A program made the translations under genes and the position numbers. Shown here piece by piece: positions 29,901 to 42,836 of a stretch of DNA of 64,000 nt (position 1 is its first letter; each line of letters starts with the position of its first letter). The notes below the pieces were generated by a model that did no database searches, was not told the DNA's origin, and was given only the letters and a program-made list of their open reading frames with translations. Source of the DNA: Capitulum mitella (lineage: Eukaryota; Arthropoda; Thecostraca; Pollicipedomorpha; Pollicipedidae); the NCBI GenBank assembly GCA_030062745.1, contig CP099843.1:22108583-22172582 (forward strand), read 5' to 3'.

Positions 29901-30518
29901 GCTGCTCGTATGACTAGGTCAAATATCCAGGAATGGTGACGCAGAAGAGCTTGTGGGTGTGACCCGGCCGTGAGCCCCCTGGTGGTGACCGTGGCTCTTC
30001 TCCGTCTCATTGGCAATGAACGTGCGTCATTCTCTGCTCGATAATCCAGACCATCGCTGATTTGGCTGACGTGGCTGCTGGCGGCAGAACCTCGGAACAC
30101 GTCAGCGCAAAATCAGAACCGAAAGCACGATGACTTGAAGGACAAGATTCGCCCGTCTTTGTCGCCAACATGTTGCAGAGGAACCAGCACGTTCGTCAGC
30201 CGTCTTCCCTTTCATCAGTCAATGTTATTGCACTACTCACGTCGTGCTATCTTTGCAGTGGTCCAGTGAGCATCCATTGCCATAGTGCGTGTCTGTGAAC
30301 CACGTTTTTTTTTAGTTTATGCGCCGTTATACCAGTCTACAGGTACACGAACAAAGGTGTTCAGCCACCACGAGGTCGGCGGTCACAAAAATAAGTTTGG
30401 AATGGTACCAATACCAGTGCTGAAATACCTGACACGTGTTACTCAAAATCCACCGCAGATTATTTGCAACCAAAAGCCAGCAACGTAACTGTTTGACGGG
30501 TGCCGCTTTGACTATGCG
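26985..30518. other. No recognisable gene
   Basis: AT-moderate DNA with short frames only. A short dispersed repeat occurs at about 27575-27640 and 28565-28635 (both contain CAACTTGG-TATCTCAG and AACA-GTGTT-AAG). Confidence 0.5.
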
Positions 30519-30526
30519 TCCAAGCA

Positions 30527-30684
30527 CATAGGCGCAGCCAAAGGGGGACGGGAGCCCGCCCCCACTTAGACCCACATTTTTGGGAAAACCATCGCACATC
30601 GTCTTCCCAACGGGCGATTTTCGTATGATTTCAGCTCACACTGAGATCCGGACCCTCCTCAAGAAAATCCTGGCTGCGCCCCTG
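30527..30684. mobile_element. hAT-like MITE (CGCAGCC family), copy 2
   Basis: The 158-bp element runs from CATAGGCGCAGCC to GGCTGCGCCCCTG. It is flanked by a perfect 8-bp duplication TCCAAGCA (30519-30526 and 30685-30692). This is the best-preserved copy of the family. Confidence 0.92.
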
Positions 30685-31079
30685 TCCAAGCATGATGCAC
30701 ATTTCCCGATTTAAGTGCCTCTCGTAATTGGTGCAGTTCTGTTCTACGATCCTTTTTCATGAGACAGAAGTCATCCTAGGACAGCTACCCTAAAAGTGTC
30801 ATAACCGCATCAATGAGGAATATGGAATCGTTTCCTTAAGCCCCATCGGGAGACTGCCGTAAAATGATAACTCGCAGCTAGCGTAAATTTCCTCCTGTTC
30901 ATTTCCCAGCCTTGCATCGATCGCATTGCATGAAGGCAGGAATGTAGGGACATCCAAAAAAGTGTTGGAAGGGAAGGCGTTTTGTCCACGGGGCTAATAT
31001 TAAATTTTCAGAAAGTCAAGGAAATTTTCAAAAAGCGGAGGACCGTGGCCTCACGCCCAATTCCTCTGCTTATGCATGG

Positions 31080-31289
31080 CAGGGGTGTGGCCAAGAGGAT
31101 ACCAAGGAGGCCATGGCCCTCCCTTGGGTCCGAAAATTAAATCTTTTCTTCTTGCGCACCAGAAATGAAAAAAAGATAAGAGTTTTCGGAATTCGAAAGT
31201 AAAATGGCCAAAATCCGAGGAATTTTCAGTCTGTAGGGGGCTGAGTTTGTCATAGCCTGTTCCTTGACGTAATGCTGGCTACGCCCCTA
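31080..31289. mobile_element. hAT-like MITE, related termini
   Basis: The left end is CAGGGGTGTGGCCA; the right end is the inverse of TAGGGGCGTAGCCAG. The flanking 8-mers ATGCATGG and ATACATGA differ by two transitions, consistent with an aged target duplication. The interior has no coding capacity. Confidence 0.65.
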
Positions 31290-31564
31290 ATACATGAATG
31301 CACGGCTGGTTGACATTGGAGCGGTCCGAATGTTGAAAGAACTCTTGAACACCAAAGCTGTTTTAGTGCACATTCTCCAATAGTTTACAATAATCCTACT
31401 CGTACATAAAACTTGCATCATTGCCAGGACTCACTTTGTCAGACCTGCAAATATGGTGCTGGGCTTTGGAAATCCTGCTTCCCCCCGAACCCATCACTCC
31501 TTTGACCTTGCTGGTGATTTCCACCAGTGGAATGCAGCAAGGTGCCATTCGCAAGAGACAATGG

Positions 31565-31913
31565 CAGTCCCTCCAAGTTCCTATGGGAGGCCCAGAGGAG
31601 ACCCCTTGAGGCTATGGGAAGCCCTTTTGATGTTAGAAGAAGTCTCCTTATACTATAGCAGGCCCCCTTGGACCTATAGGAGGTCCCCTTGATGTTATAG
31701 GAGACCCCTTGGTGCCATAGGAGACCCTTGAAACTACTGAAGGCACTCTTATTCTACAGAAGGTCTCTGAAAATGATGTAGTCCCTTTTTAGGCCATGGG
31801 GGGCCACCGCAGCACTTTTTGGTGGAGGTCACTTGAGCTGAGAGGTCCCTTTGCAATGAGGAGACCAACTTGTTAGGACCCCCCCCCCTGGCCGATTCCT
31901 GGCTACGTACCTG
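31565..31913. mobile_element. Fragment of a repeat-body element
   Basis: The stretch contains degenerate units of about 21 bp (for example TATAGGAGACCCCTTGGTG) like those in the elements at 354 and 36272. It ends CCTGGCTACGTACCTG, a terminus of the same general type. No left end or target duplication was found. Confidence 0.45.
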
Positions 31914-33554
31914 CTAAATTGTAACGCGACGATGCTGCTCCCCTGCCTGCAATGGCTGGCGAAAATAAAAAATCGGAAAAAAGCACACTACCTCGTGGTC
32001 TCCCCTTTGATTCGTGCCAAAAAGTAATCACGTTAACTGAATATCTCTTGCTTGTCACACGAGCTGCCACTTCACTAACATATATATATCTGCATCTTTG
32101 TGGAACCGATATTATTATGAAGAAGAAAAAATATCACGATCATAAAATAAAATACAAACATCTAAATACGACGAATGTGGTATCAGGAGTTAGACCTGGA
32201 CATGAGGACAGAGAATGACGATATCGTCATGTTGACGCGTGCCGCCGGCACGCATCATTTTGTTCATCGTGTGCCGGCGTAATCCAGTTTGGTCAGACTG
32301 GATCGCACGCACCAGTTCCCTGCGATGCCTCAGTGTATGCCCTTCGGTGAAGGAGGGACGGGCGAACGGCCTTTGGACCGCGACGTGACAATGGCTGCCA
32401 GGCTGTTTTTGCGCCAGAAATGCCGCAGATCACTATCGCCGGAACGCCGATCTACTTGCCCTGTCGTCAGGCTCGCGACGCTTTCACCTGCGCGTTCCCC
32501 GGTACCCCTCGGCGCCCCACGGAGTGCCGATCACCCCTTCCCCCCGCCGGTAAACAGCCACCTGTTTGTGAACCCTGCGCGGGCCACGGGAAGGGGACTA
32601 GGCGGCAGAAATCCACGATCTGTCGATAGTGGACCACCGCGGCGGTGACTGGATCGAAAACACACAGATGAGAATCGTTGTCGTCCGTGGATCTTTGACC
32701 GCATGCCTGAGGATTTCCAAAAATCATTGGTAGTGCCTCAAATGTTTTTTTTCTTTTTTCTATTTCTCTATTTCTTCCCTGCCAAGGCCATACACTGGGT
32801 GTTTAAATCTTTGAAAAGTCGGAGGGTGCATAACCCCCTCCCGAGCTTTAGCCATGGTTAGCCTTGGCCTTTCTTCGCCTCTTGCCATGTTCGTTATCTT
32901 TGTTTTGCGGATGGACTATTTTCACGGGGCGTCAGCCATGGATGGGTTCGGGTTCGTTGCTGCCTGTTTGCTTCAAATGATGGTCGTGGCGAGATGATGT
33001 GATAATGCGAGAAAACGGCGTGTCCTGTTTCGAAGAACGTTTGAAATGTTGCAAAATATGGCGCCAAATATTCCAAACTGCGTCAATGTTCTCACGCTAT
33101 CTAGATGTGGATACCGTCACAGATCCCTCATCTGATCACCGTTAACCAATAATGATTCATTTAAGTGGGATCTAGTGTGCAGTTGTCGCAGTGTGTTATC
33201 AATTTAATAAAAATTACAAAAGTGAAACAGCAATGAGCGGTTTTACTGAGCTGAGCTATGGCTGGTACTGAAAAAGATACCCATTTCAGGAAAGAAGTAC
33301 AGTACAAACTTCGTGCAGAAGAAATGCAGGAGAGACCAGTTTTATTGAGCGATGAGCTATAACGCATACCTACTGAAAAAGTCCACTGCTGGAAAGAAGT
33401 GCGATGAGTACGACGTAAACTGCAAAAGAAGAAGTCTTTTGCAGGAAAGTAACGTAGTGCAAGCATCGTGTAAAAAATATGCTAAATCAAACAACCAACA
33501 TGACGCATGATTCTTTCTACGTACGACACGCCTGGGATGCTTCGCAGGCATAGT
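31914..33554. other. No recognisable gene
   Basis: The segment 32220-32700 is GC-richer and includes a local inverted repeat around GTGCCGCCGGCAC. Overlapping frames there have no recognisable motif. Confidence 0.45.
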
Positions 33555-33818
33555 CAGTAGCGTAGCCAGGATTTTTTGCAAGGAGGCTCATTGCTTAATA
33601 AAATGGCTTAAAAATACCCTTGTCATTTTATTGCAAAAGCAGAAAAATTGGTACCATCAGATAACAGACAGCTGGGGATTTTAGAAAAAAGGACATTGAT
33701 CTTTACCCTAAAATATTTTTGTCCTTAGAAACAAGTCACTTCCGGTAACAGTTAATGTTTGGAAACCTCAGACCATGAGTGGGTCAAGTCCCTCTGACCC
33801 CTCCCTGGCTGCGCTATT
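33555..33818. mobile_element. MITE with GCGTAGCCAGG termini
   Basis: The left end CAGTAGCGTAGCCAGG and the inverse of the right end (AATAGCGCAGCCAGG) pair with few differences over about 260 bp of AT-rich interior. No target duplication is evident. Confidence 0.5.
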
Positions 33819-35970
33819 AAACAAAATACATGTCGTGAAATGGTGAATGAGTGTAAGGAAACATCACAAAGACAGAAAACCGTCTAATGTTGACATGAAA
33901 TGCTCAGAAAGAAACATTAGATGGTCACATGAAGTAATTCAGAATATAAGAGAACTTTAAATCCGCTGGGAAAGGAATCAATAAAGCAAAAAACACCCCA
34001 TACCCAAAAAAAACTGCAGTCTGAAATTACGGCTGAGCACAGCTGCATCATGAGGTTCGCATCGGGGAGAGCTATAGGTCTGTTTGTATTCCATAGCGAG
34101 GGGTTACATACAAACTGCTCAACAGACATAACAGATGTGCTGAAATCAGGCATTTCCAGGAGACCCCAAACATTTTTCATCGCACTGAACAATGGAGTGG
34201 AACGATATCCATAAACACTACCGCAAGGGAGCTTAGACGTCATGTGAGGAAAGATCCTACACTGGCCAAGTATTGTGATGAAACTAAGTTATAATTATCC
34301 AATGCAGTTCATCACGAAACTTGCAAAGTTATCTCAGGAACCGAGAACTGTCACATGGCTATTTGCTCCTGACAGACTCAGGTCAGGTGAGCTCGGATGA
34401 TGAGACCGTGAACGGTACGGTATTTCTGACCGGTACCTGGGAGCACGGTTCGCTGTCGACACCAGACCAATCACTCGTGACGCGATCGAACTTTTAGAGA
34501 GGACTTAGCGAGCTGAAAAAAAGAGAACGCATCAACGGTGGAGCCAAGTGACGCCAATTAAGACCAAACAACTTGTTGCTTCGGAGCAGGAACGCCTTGC
34601 TATGTAAACGATATTTAGCATGTGTGCATGAATGCAACTGTAATGCAATACCACGTAACGTCATGCAAAATGTAGCTTGCAACGCGCGTGAAAATATCTT
34701 CCAAGGAATATAAATATTTGTTCTGTGTGAGCAAGGCATGAAGTCAAACGAACACTGCATAGAGTATTATGGCACGATTTTACCACCTCACACGTGACCT
34801 GAAATCCTTCTTCTGATACACTAGGTCATCTCGAGTCTTGAAAGGGGGAACGATTCCAAAGTCCAAATTTCACCACGCGAACGGTGCTCATTACAAGATG
34901 TAAATATGGATACAAATACGTCCCATGGTCAAACCACATTCTGAAGTAAGTATAAAGTAAGAAACATAAAGTAAAGCCAGTTCACGTCTGCTTTTTCTAA
35001 CGTGACTTCTTTGTCACTTGATCGACCCGCCGTCCAGTAAAATTCTCCTAAAAACATACATTTTGCCTAGCAGAAGGTGTGAAAGCCAATTGGTGTCCCC
35101 TTTTGCATTGAGAAAAGCTACGTTTGAACTGTCATTTCCAGATCCTGTGCATTTTATTTCTCAATGACTCATAACTGCACTGAAGTGCCCGTATTTTTTG
35201 AACTGCAAGGAACAAAAAAAATTGACTTAGATTTCTGTCTAGCGTTCAATGTGTCCAACTAATTAGCATGATGCGACATGAAGAAGTAAGATTTAAAATG
35301 TAACTAGCCAATTATTCTTGAATTGATCGACAGCAATTTATCTCGAGGACAGAAAGGATTATGTCAGTCCACGTCGAAGTGGAAAGGAACTGTTGTGTGC
35401 GTCATTTTGTACGCCTTTTGTAAAGGCCCGGGCCGGGTTTCACCGCTATTATCATATTTCATCGTGGTGCTTCCGGGCGTCGATTGGAAAGAAATTCTCA
35501 AAACCCCAACAATTATTATTACATAGGAAGAATGTCAGACGTCTAACACCTGATGAAACACACGACTTGACTAAAGACAGTGACGCTTGGGCTCAAGAGG
35601 CTGTGTGTCCAAACCCACAACAAACATAGGAAGCATGAATACGAATGCGTGTTTGCTCCATAAAGCCGCCTAACGCCGATCAATACATGCAGCTGTCCAG
35701 TAAATCGCGTCAGGTTTCCGTTTCATGCAATTTGTCATTTGTTTCAGCTAAGGCACGTGCCGGACTAGGAGCGTGGCACTACTCCGCGCACGGAAGCTCA
35801 TTACGATAGCTATTAAAAGTGGCTGAGTCCCAAACTAGGAAAATCAATGACCTGGTTACATGGCGAATGCGATAGGTCCGCGTAAATAATTACAGAACTC
35901 CATTTTAGTACAGGCCATAAGCAGGAGTATCAATTTGCTAAATTGATCGGCTCAGTGGAGGCCGCCGTCA
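33819..35970. other. No recognisable feature
   Basis: AT-moderate sequence without a supported gene, RNA or repeat. Confidence 0.5.
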
Positions 35971-36225
35971 GGGTACAGGGTCTTGTGCAGGTACCCCACC
36001 AGTCACCACACAACTTAAAGTGAAAACACAACTCTGATCGCCATTTGTTCTTTCAATCCTGTCAGTGGCCAATAAATCATGGCTGCGGGGTGGAATCAGG
36101 GTACAGGGCCTCGTGCAGGTGCCCCACCAGTCACCACACAACTTAAAGTGAAAGCATGATTTTGATCGCCACTTTGTTCGTTGAATCCTGTCAGTAGTCA
36201 ATAAGTCACGGTACCAACCGTTCAA
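35971..36225. repeat. Two-copy tandem duplication, 128-bp period
   Basis: GGGTACAGGG at 35971 recurs at 36099. The two copies then agree through CCCACCAGTCACCACACAAC, a TGATCGCCA motif and AATCCTGTCAGT. The duplication ends about 40 bp before the large transposon at 36272. Confidence 0.85.
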
Positions 36226-36392
36226 CCACACTTTAATGCATAGTGCTATGCACCGTGATGCGTTTGCTATACAGGCGCGGATCCCGGGGAGGGGGCGACG
36301 GGTCGATCGCCCCCCAGGCCTGGGAAGGGGCCCCATGAGAGGGATTCCTTCGGGGCCCCTGTCAGACTCAAACGGGGCCTCGAAGCCTACAA

Positions 36393-36496
<104 letters not shown>

Positions 36497-37832
36497 AAAC
36501 CTCGTATAAGCTTCACGTGGTGTCTGCGAAACAAGGCCGAGTTCTTGATGCAATCAGGGGTTCCTCTGGGAGGGTAAGATGACCCCTGAGGCGGATAGGA
36601 GGGCCCCTGAAGCTCCACCACAAGTGAACCCTGAAACCAAAACAGGGCCCCTACATGACAGAGTGACCCTGAGACCGCCAGAAGGGTCGCAGGGCCCCTG
36701 AGACGGCCAATGTGAGGATTGAGCCTCTAAGGGCGGCACATGGGCCCTAGGACGGCAGGGGACCCGAATGGGTTTCATGGGCTTGTGTGAAAAACTGAGG
36801 GTTCCTGATGCCGTCAGAGGGCCTCCGCGAGGGTTAGTGGCACCCTGAGACGACAAGATGGCCCCAAAGATGGATAGAAGGGTCCGTGAAACTCTCCAAG
36901 GGCCCCTGGGGCCGCAAGAGGGGACCCAACACGGCAAAGGGTCCATGAGGCTGTGTAAAGTCCCAGAGAGACTACTGAGATCACAAAAACTGAAGAGGGT
37001 GCCTAGCACGGCATAAAAGGACCTAAGCCAGCCAGAGGAGCCTCCTGAACGGGCGTTGATCGGTGACCTTCTCAACCTCGAGAGGGGACCCAGATGGGCT
37101 ACACTGGTCTTTTTGGAAGACCTGAGGGGTTCTTGATGCAGCCAAGGTGCTCCGGGAAGGCCAGGTGAGTCCTGGGACGGCAAGATGGGCCCCTAAAGGG
37201 CAGATGGCCCCTAGGGCCGCCAGGAAGGTCGGAGGGTCCCTGCGGGAAAAGGGCAATAAGAGGGCCATTAAGGCGTTATGGTGCGCCCTGGGCGCCCAAA
37301 GGGCTCCTGATTGTGTTAGGCGGGCTCCTGCCACAAAAATGCCCCCCTGAGACTGCCAGCGAGACCCCTGAAAGATTAAGAAAGGTTCCTGATACAGCTA
37401 AAAGGGCCCTGAGACTGCCAGATGTACGCCATGTAACAGAGGAAGACCCCTGATACAGCCATGGAGACTTCTGGAGACGTTCAGAGGACCAATGACACTG
37501 TACAGGGGCCCTGAAATCGCTAAAAGGTGTTGTGTACCTACCGAAGGGCCCTTGAGACGGCAAATATGTTCCCCAGGGAAGACAAAATGGGCTCCTAGGA
37601 GTACAGGGTGTCCACTGAGACTGCTAGGGAGGGAACTTTGAGACTGCTAACTAGCAGTCTCTAGCAATAAGGGCCCTAAGACGACCAGACGTACCCCTGA
37701 AAATACTAAGTCTTGAGACATCCACACAACCCTTGAAACGGCCAAAGGACGTAGAGAATTGCCAGAGGCGCCTCTATTACGGCAGAGAGAGGCTAATAAA
37801 GGGCCCTTGCTACTGCCTGAGGGGCTCCTTAG

Positions 37833-38094
37833 CAGGAACGTAGCCAGGCGGACATGGGGGCCATGTCCCCCGAGCCAAGCGGTCTACACTGGATATATCG
37901 CGATTTCACACGAATACGAAATGGTGATCATATATATGTTGCAAAAGCAAACATTATATGTATTCCTGTGTGTTAGATATGAGGTCAGTTACATTAAATT
38001 GCTGCTTTTTGCTATAAATTGCGCCATATGCCAGCGGCATATAATAAAGTTTGAGATTTGCCCGCCCTCGTGAGGAATCCTGGCTACGTGCCTG
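37833..38094. mobile_element. Small DNA transposon nested in the 2.6 kb element
   Basis: The 262-bp element starts CAGGAACGTAGCCAGG and ends CCTGGCTACGTGCCTG. It has a perfect 8-bp duplication CTCCTTAG at 37825-37832 and 38095-38102. It shares its interior with the copy at 18206-18468. Its position shows it arrived after the host element had formed its repeat body. Confidence 0.93.
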
Positions 38095-38890
38095 CTCCTT
38101 AGACCTGGGCAAAAATGTCCCAAGGACGACAGGAGAGAACCCGAGATGGCTGAAGCGTCCTCCGAAACTGCCAGATGGATCCCTGAAACTGTTTGAGGTG
38201 CCTCTGAAACTGCCAAAGGGGCGCCTGAGACATTCCAAGGGACGCGTGAAACCGTAAAAGAAACCTCAGGGCCTTGGCACGGCAGGCCTTGGCCCGATAC
38301 CACCAAAAGTGCCCCTGTTAATGCAAGAGTGGACCTAACCTAAGCTTTGCGGTAGTTAGTACATACTGTCCATGCCGTTCATGCGTTCATGTTCGTGGCC
38401 AACAAGAGGCTAGACGATGTCATGTGACCGGCTTCGCGTGCGATTAGTGTTCGATGTATGGAAATCAAATGTTCATAAAAAAAGGCAAAAAACCTAATCT
38501 GGCAAAAAAGTCCCCAGAAACTACGCTGCGCAAAGGGGGTCCTGGACCAGCTACAGACAAGACATTTCAAATGGAGGGAGGGACGCAGCCGCCTAAAGTC
38601 TCGCAGTTTTTGCCATTTTTCAGCCATTTTGTACGTGAGCAAAACATAAAGTTTTCTGACATAAGGTTTCAGAAACGAATTTTTTAAATAACGCTTGAAT
38701 TTTTTCCGTCACGTTACCTGGTAAAAAAAAAAAATTATTCACATATTTGTCCCTGGACCCGAGCAAATCTATGTTTTTTTCACATCTTAAAAAACAAAAA
38801 AATGGGGGTTCCAGGCCGGGGAGGGGCCCCGCGCTGACCATTCGTCCCCTCTCCCATTGGCGAAATCCCGGGTCCGCCCCTGTTGCTATA

Positions 38891-39540
38891 TAAACCCCGG
38901 GCTGTGCAGTGTTTACCTCTCCCTCATGATTTAGCAAGCTGTGAAAATGTCTATGCATTGGGTACGTGCGTGATCATGAAACCACCTAATATTTGGGGGT
39001 CCAGGCCGGAAGGGATGCTGGTCGGAAAGGGTGCCGCAGATCGGAAGTGCGAGGGATAAGGTCCCTTCTTAGAATAATGAAATAACTGTTTTCTTCGCCA
39101 TGTGGCATCCTGGTGTGGATTGGACGGCACCTGCAGTCTGCACATGGCGTTCGCTGTTGAGGCATAGCGAAAAATTCGCTTTCACCTGCACTGCAGGCTA
39201 GCTCGTGCCTGTCTCCAAGAATGAGTACCGTTGGACGCCATGCTGCGCGTGACCGTGTGGGGAGAGCCGAACACGCCGCACGCCATTGACCTGCTCTTGT
39301 AACTGCAGACCGGAGAGAGACCGGTAAATGCGAAGAGGAAAAATCGTATACCCAAGCTCCTGGAATTGTGAACGCGACGTTTGCGTAGGAGCGTTGGCAA
39401 AGCTGGTAGGGCCGCAGCCAATTTTGGGCGTTTCCTTTCCATGCCGGGGCTAATGTTAAAATTATCTGAGCTGTTAAACAGGCCGCTGCATTCCTGGCTG
39501 CCGGCACGCTACAGCGGCGTACACTGGAGCTGGTGAACCT
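38891..39540. other. No recognisable feature
   Basis: Short overlapping frames only. No repeat or gene is supported. Confidence 0.5.
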
Positions 39541-39544
39541 TCGG

Positions 39545-40135
39545 AAGCCGCCAATGTCCGGTTGTTCTCCTGGGAAGGCTCCTCGGCGTCCAAACAGCGG
39601 CGCGCTCGCGGCGGCCGCTCACGGAAGCGTACCGCTACAATGCCGGCGCCGGGCGGCGTCCGCGGCGCGCTCCACTTTCGGCGCGTCAGCGGGCGGCGGC
39701 GCCGCGGCGCGTGGCCGTGCCGGCGGCAGACGGCGGCCGCGGCGCGTACTCGGCGCGCTACGAGGCCATTGCGTGACGGCGCGCGTGTGGCGCAAGCTCT
39801 CGTCGGCCGGTGCTGCCACCTGGCCGCCGGCACGCGAGGCTCGGTTGTAAACAAACCGGTGGCCGGGCGGGGGCGGGGCGGGGCGGGGGCGGGGGCGGGG
39901 GCGGGCCGGCTCGAGGCCGTCAGAGACCGCCCGGACGCCGCTCGAGAGAGAGCGTCGCGCCGGAGAGAGGCCATCTCGGGCGAGGGAGAGGCCGACTGGT
40001 GGCCGGCGCACTGGGACAAGGCCGTTTGCGATCGGGTGGCTGCAGCCGGCTCGGCGGCGGTGGATTTCAGCCAGTCAAAATCGCGGATCCGGAGCGACGC
40101 CGTGCTCCCGGAGAAAATTCGCGCAGTTTGATTCC
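39545..40135. promoter_or_regulatory. CpG island with GC-box array
   Basis: Strongly CpG-rich, with consecutive GGGGCGGGG-type motifs at about 39858-39907 (Sp1/KLF-like sites and a potential G-quadruplex). All frames are open because of the composition, so no coding call is made. The island is probably a promoter or first exon; direction is unknown. Confidence 0.45.
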
Positions 40136-40919
40136 CTGCCCACGTTCCCTGAAGGCTAGGCTTTGTTATGTGGCGACGGGACCACGTGCGACCGACTTGC
40201 GCCAGGGCCCGTCGGTGCTGTGCCTCCGCAATCAGCGGCTTGATCTTTGGACGCGTGCCGACTGAAGAGCCGCCATGGGTCGTGTTTGCAGAGTGCCTCT
40301 CATCAGAGCTCGTAGCGCTGCAACCTCGGCGTTGATAAACGCTTTTGGCGTCCCACTCCGCCGCTCGACCATGGTCTGAACAACACGAGCATTGCGTATA
40401 GCGAGAAAACGTGCAGCGTATGAACTGGAGCCTGCGAGCTGCGTTTCGAGTCGGCAGGCACTAGTCTAAACCACCGTTATTGGAAACTCAGTGGACGATA
40501 GTTTGCAGGGCTGCCCTTGTACCTGATTTTGAGAGTAATGTTAAACGTGTCAGCAGTATCACTACGTCCATTCGTTTAGCTATCTGCTCAACATCATTAT
40601 TGTTGGAGTTCTTATTTTTTATTTTGCAGCGTGTATTTCTTGAGACTTTCAACAGCACAGCTATATGACCGACAGTGCCGTGTCTTGCTTCGAATCGCCC
40701 CTGAATCTATGCTTGGGGGAGGTTTCGAGGGGAGGCAGGCTGTGTCCGGTCAGGACGACTGAACAGACTATAAGCCTGTCGTCTGCGGTCCGCTTGGGCC
40801 TCCGGCGTCTCGGCAGTCGGCCAGCAGTCTGGGCAGGCCGCAGAGGTGCTTCTGATTGGCCCGCCGGGGACCTGGGCTGTCGCCGCGGGCGCTGCAGCCC
40901 CTGCGAGGTCTTTCCGGTG
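40136..40919. other. No recognisable feature
   Basis: Sequence between a CpG island and a minisatellite. No supported gene. Confidence 0.4.
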
Positions 40920-41240
40920 TCCCGTGTCCGCCGTCGTCCTCCCGGTGTCCGCTGTCCGATTTCCAGTGCACGTTGTCCAGTGTCCGGTGTCCGTTTCCGT
41001 TGTCCGGTGTCCGGCGTCCGCCGTTTGCATTCGGCCGTCCGCCCTCCAGTGTCCGCTGCCTCCTCTGTCCAGTGTCCGGGCTGCTGTCTCCGCTGTCCAG
41101 TGTCTGAGCTGCTGTCTCCGCTGTCCAGTGTCCGGGCTGCCGTCTCCGCTGTCCAGTGTCCGGGCTGCCGTCTCCGCTGTCCAGTGTCTGAACTGCTGTC
41201 TCCGCTGTCCAGTGTCCGGGCTGTCCGGCCCCTCTGCAGC
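40920..41240. repeat. Minisatellite, 28-bp unit
   Basis: From about 41070 to 41225 there are five or more regular 28-bp units (CTGTCTCCGCTGTCCAGTGT core). Upstream to 40920 it degrades into shorter GTCCGGTGTCCG-like repeats. Frames through it are a by-product. Confidence 0.88.
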
Positions 41241-42454
41241 GTCGCGCCCGCCGACCCGCTCTAGACCTGAATTCGGTCGACCCTGGCCTGGAATGGAGCG
41301 ACACCGCTGCACGTGGCGCAACGCGTCCGACGGTGCCGCCTTTCGCGCGGCAGCCGTTTGCACAACGCTGCATGCCTTATCTGGCCTGCGCTGCGGTCGT
41401 GTGGCAGCTCGAGGAGCGCCGACGGGCTCGGGAGGCCGGCGAAGATCTAGAAAGGCACTGGAGAGCGGCAGGCACCGTCGACAGGTTTTCGAGGAGGCTG
41501 CCGCGAGAGCCGGCGGTGAAAGTCCACAGAAAGCAGGGCGGACGCTCTTCACGTCGAGCGCGTCGGCTCGCGCTCCTTTCTTGCCGCTGGAAGGCAGCCC
41601 TGTCGCTAGCCTCAGGCCCGGGAGGTGCCCTGCTCCAGGGTGTTTCCTTATGATGTGTTCAGGCGCCGCTATGGTCATAGTGCTTGGCGGTGCTTGAGCG
41701 TTCCAAAGATGTACGATTTTTAGGTCCCAGGCAGTGCATGCGTGGGCATTCCCCCCCCCCCAAAAAAAATAACCAATTTAGAAGAGCTGCATCATTGCCC
41801 AGATGGTCCTTCCGTCGTCTGCGGAGTCGGAAGCCATGCGGCCGCTGCGGCGCCGTGGCACCGGCCGATCGCTCCCGGGGACGGTCTGCCGCGTCGACAG
41901 ACGTTCCGCAGACGGCGGCCGCGCTGACGGCGTGTGCCGCCGGCCGGAGCCGGCCGGCGCCGACCTGACCGCACGCCCCGGCGGCCGGCGCGTGGCCGCC
42001 ATCGATCGCCCCCCGGCCCGCCCGCTCCGGCGGCGACGCGGCGGCGCTGGCGGCCGCTGACGTGGCCCGCCGGCGGCGCCGCGCCAGCCGTCCGGTGACG
42101 TGTCCGCTGGCGTGTCCTCGGCGATGGCGTCCGATGACTGCCGGCGCGGCGCGCCCGATGACGTGTCGCGGTGACGCCCGCCGATGACGTGTCGGCGCGG
42201 GCGGCGGTCACGTGTCGGCGTTACGCAGCGGCGCCGGGCGACGGCGGCGCACGCGGCGCCAGCCGATGACGAAGCCGGCTCGGAGAAGGGAAGGGGGGGG
42301 GGGGCGCCGGACCCGCTGCCGGAAACCTCCCGCTGGGCCCCGAAATAGCGGCACCGCGGGCTGAATGGCGCCGCCTGTTGACCGGGCGCCATTGAGGGCG
42401 GCACGGCAGCCTCCGAGGGAGAGATGCGGCCACCCCCGCCGAGGGTTTCCCTGA
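41241..42454. promoter_or_regulatory. CpG-rich island (densest 41820-42300)
   Basis: High GC and CpG content with open frames on both strands and no recognisable domain. It contains a G10 run near 42294-42303. A promoter or GC-rich exon is possible, but nothing decides the strand or product. Confidence 0.35.
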
Positions 42455-42836
42455 ACGTCTGAAGAGTTCAGCTGATCTCTCTGGGACGTCTGAAAACTGA
42501 TCTTTCTGGAGCGGCTAAAGAGCTGAGCTGACCTTCCCATAGAGGCTGCAGAGATGAGCTGGTTCTTCTGGATCGGCTGAAGACCTGAGCCGACCTTTCT
42601 GGAGCGCTAAAGAGCTGAGCTGATCTCCCCGGAGCGGATGAAGAACTGAGCTGAACTCCTTGGTGTGGCTGAAGAGCTGAGCTGATCTCCCTAGAGACGA
42701 TGAAGAGCTACGCTGATCTTCCTGGAAGGGCCACTGGAAAAAAGACACTGAATCCCTCGAACGACTGAACAGTGGCTTCTGGTTTCCTTGAACGGCTAAA
42801 GAGTAGTTTATCTCATCGGATTGATTGCAGAGGAAC
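42455..42836. repeat. Minisatellite, 31-bp unit, left part
   Basis: Diverged 31-bp units contain GAGCGGCTGAAGAGCTGAGC-like cores. The array is interrupted by a MITE at 42837 and resumes after 43138. Confidence 0.85.
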
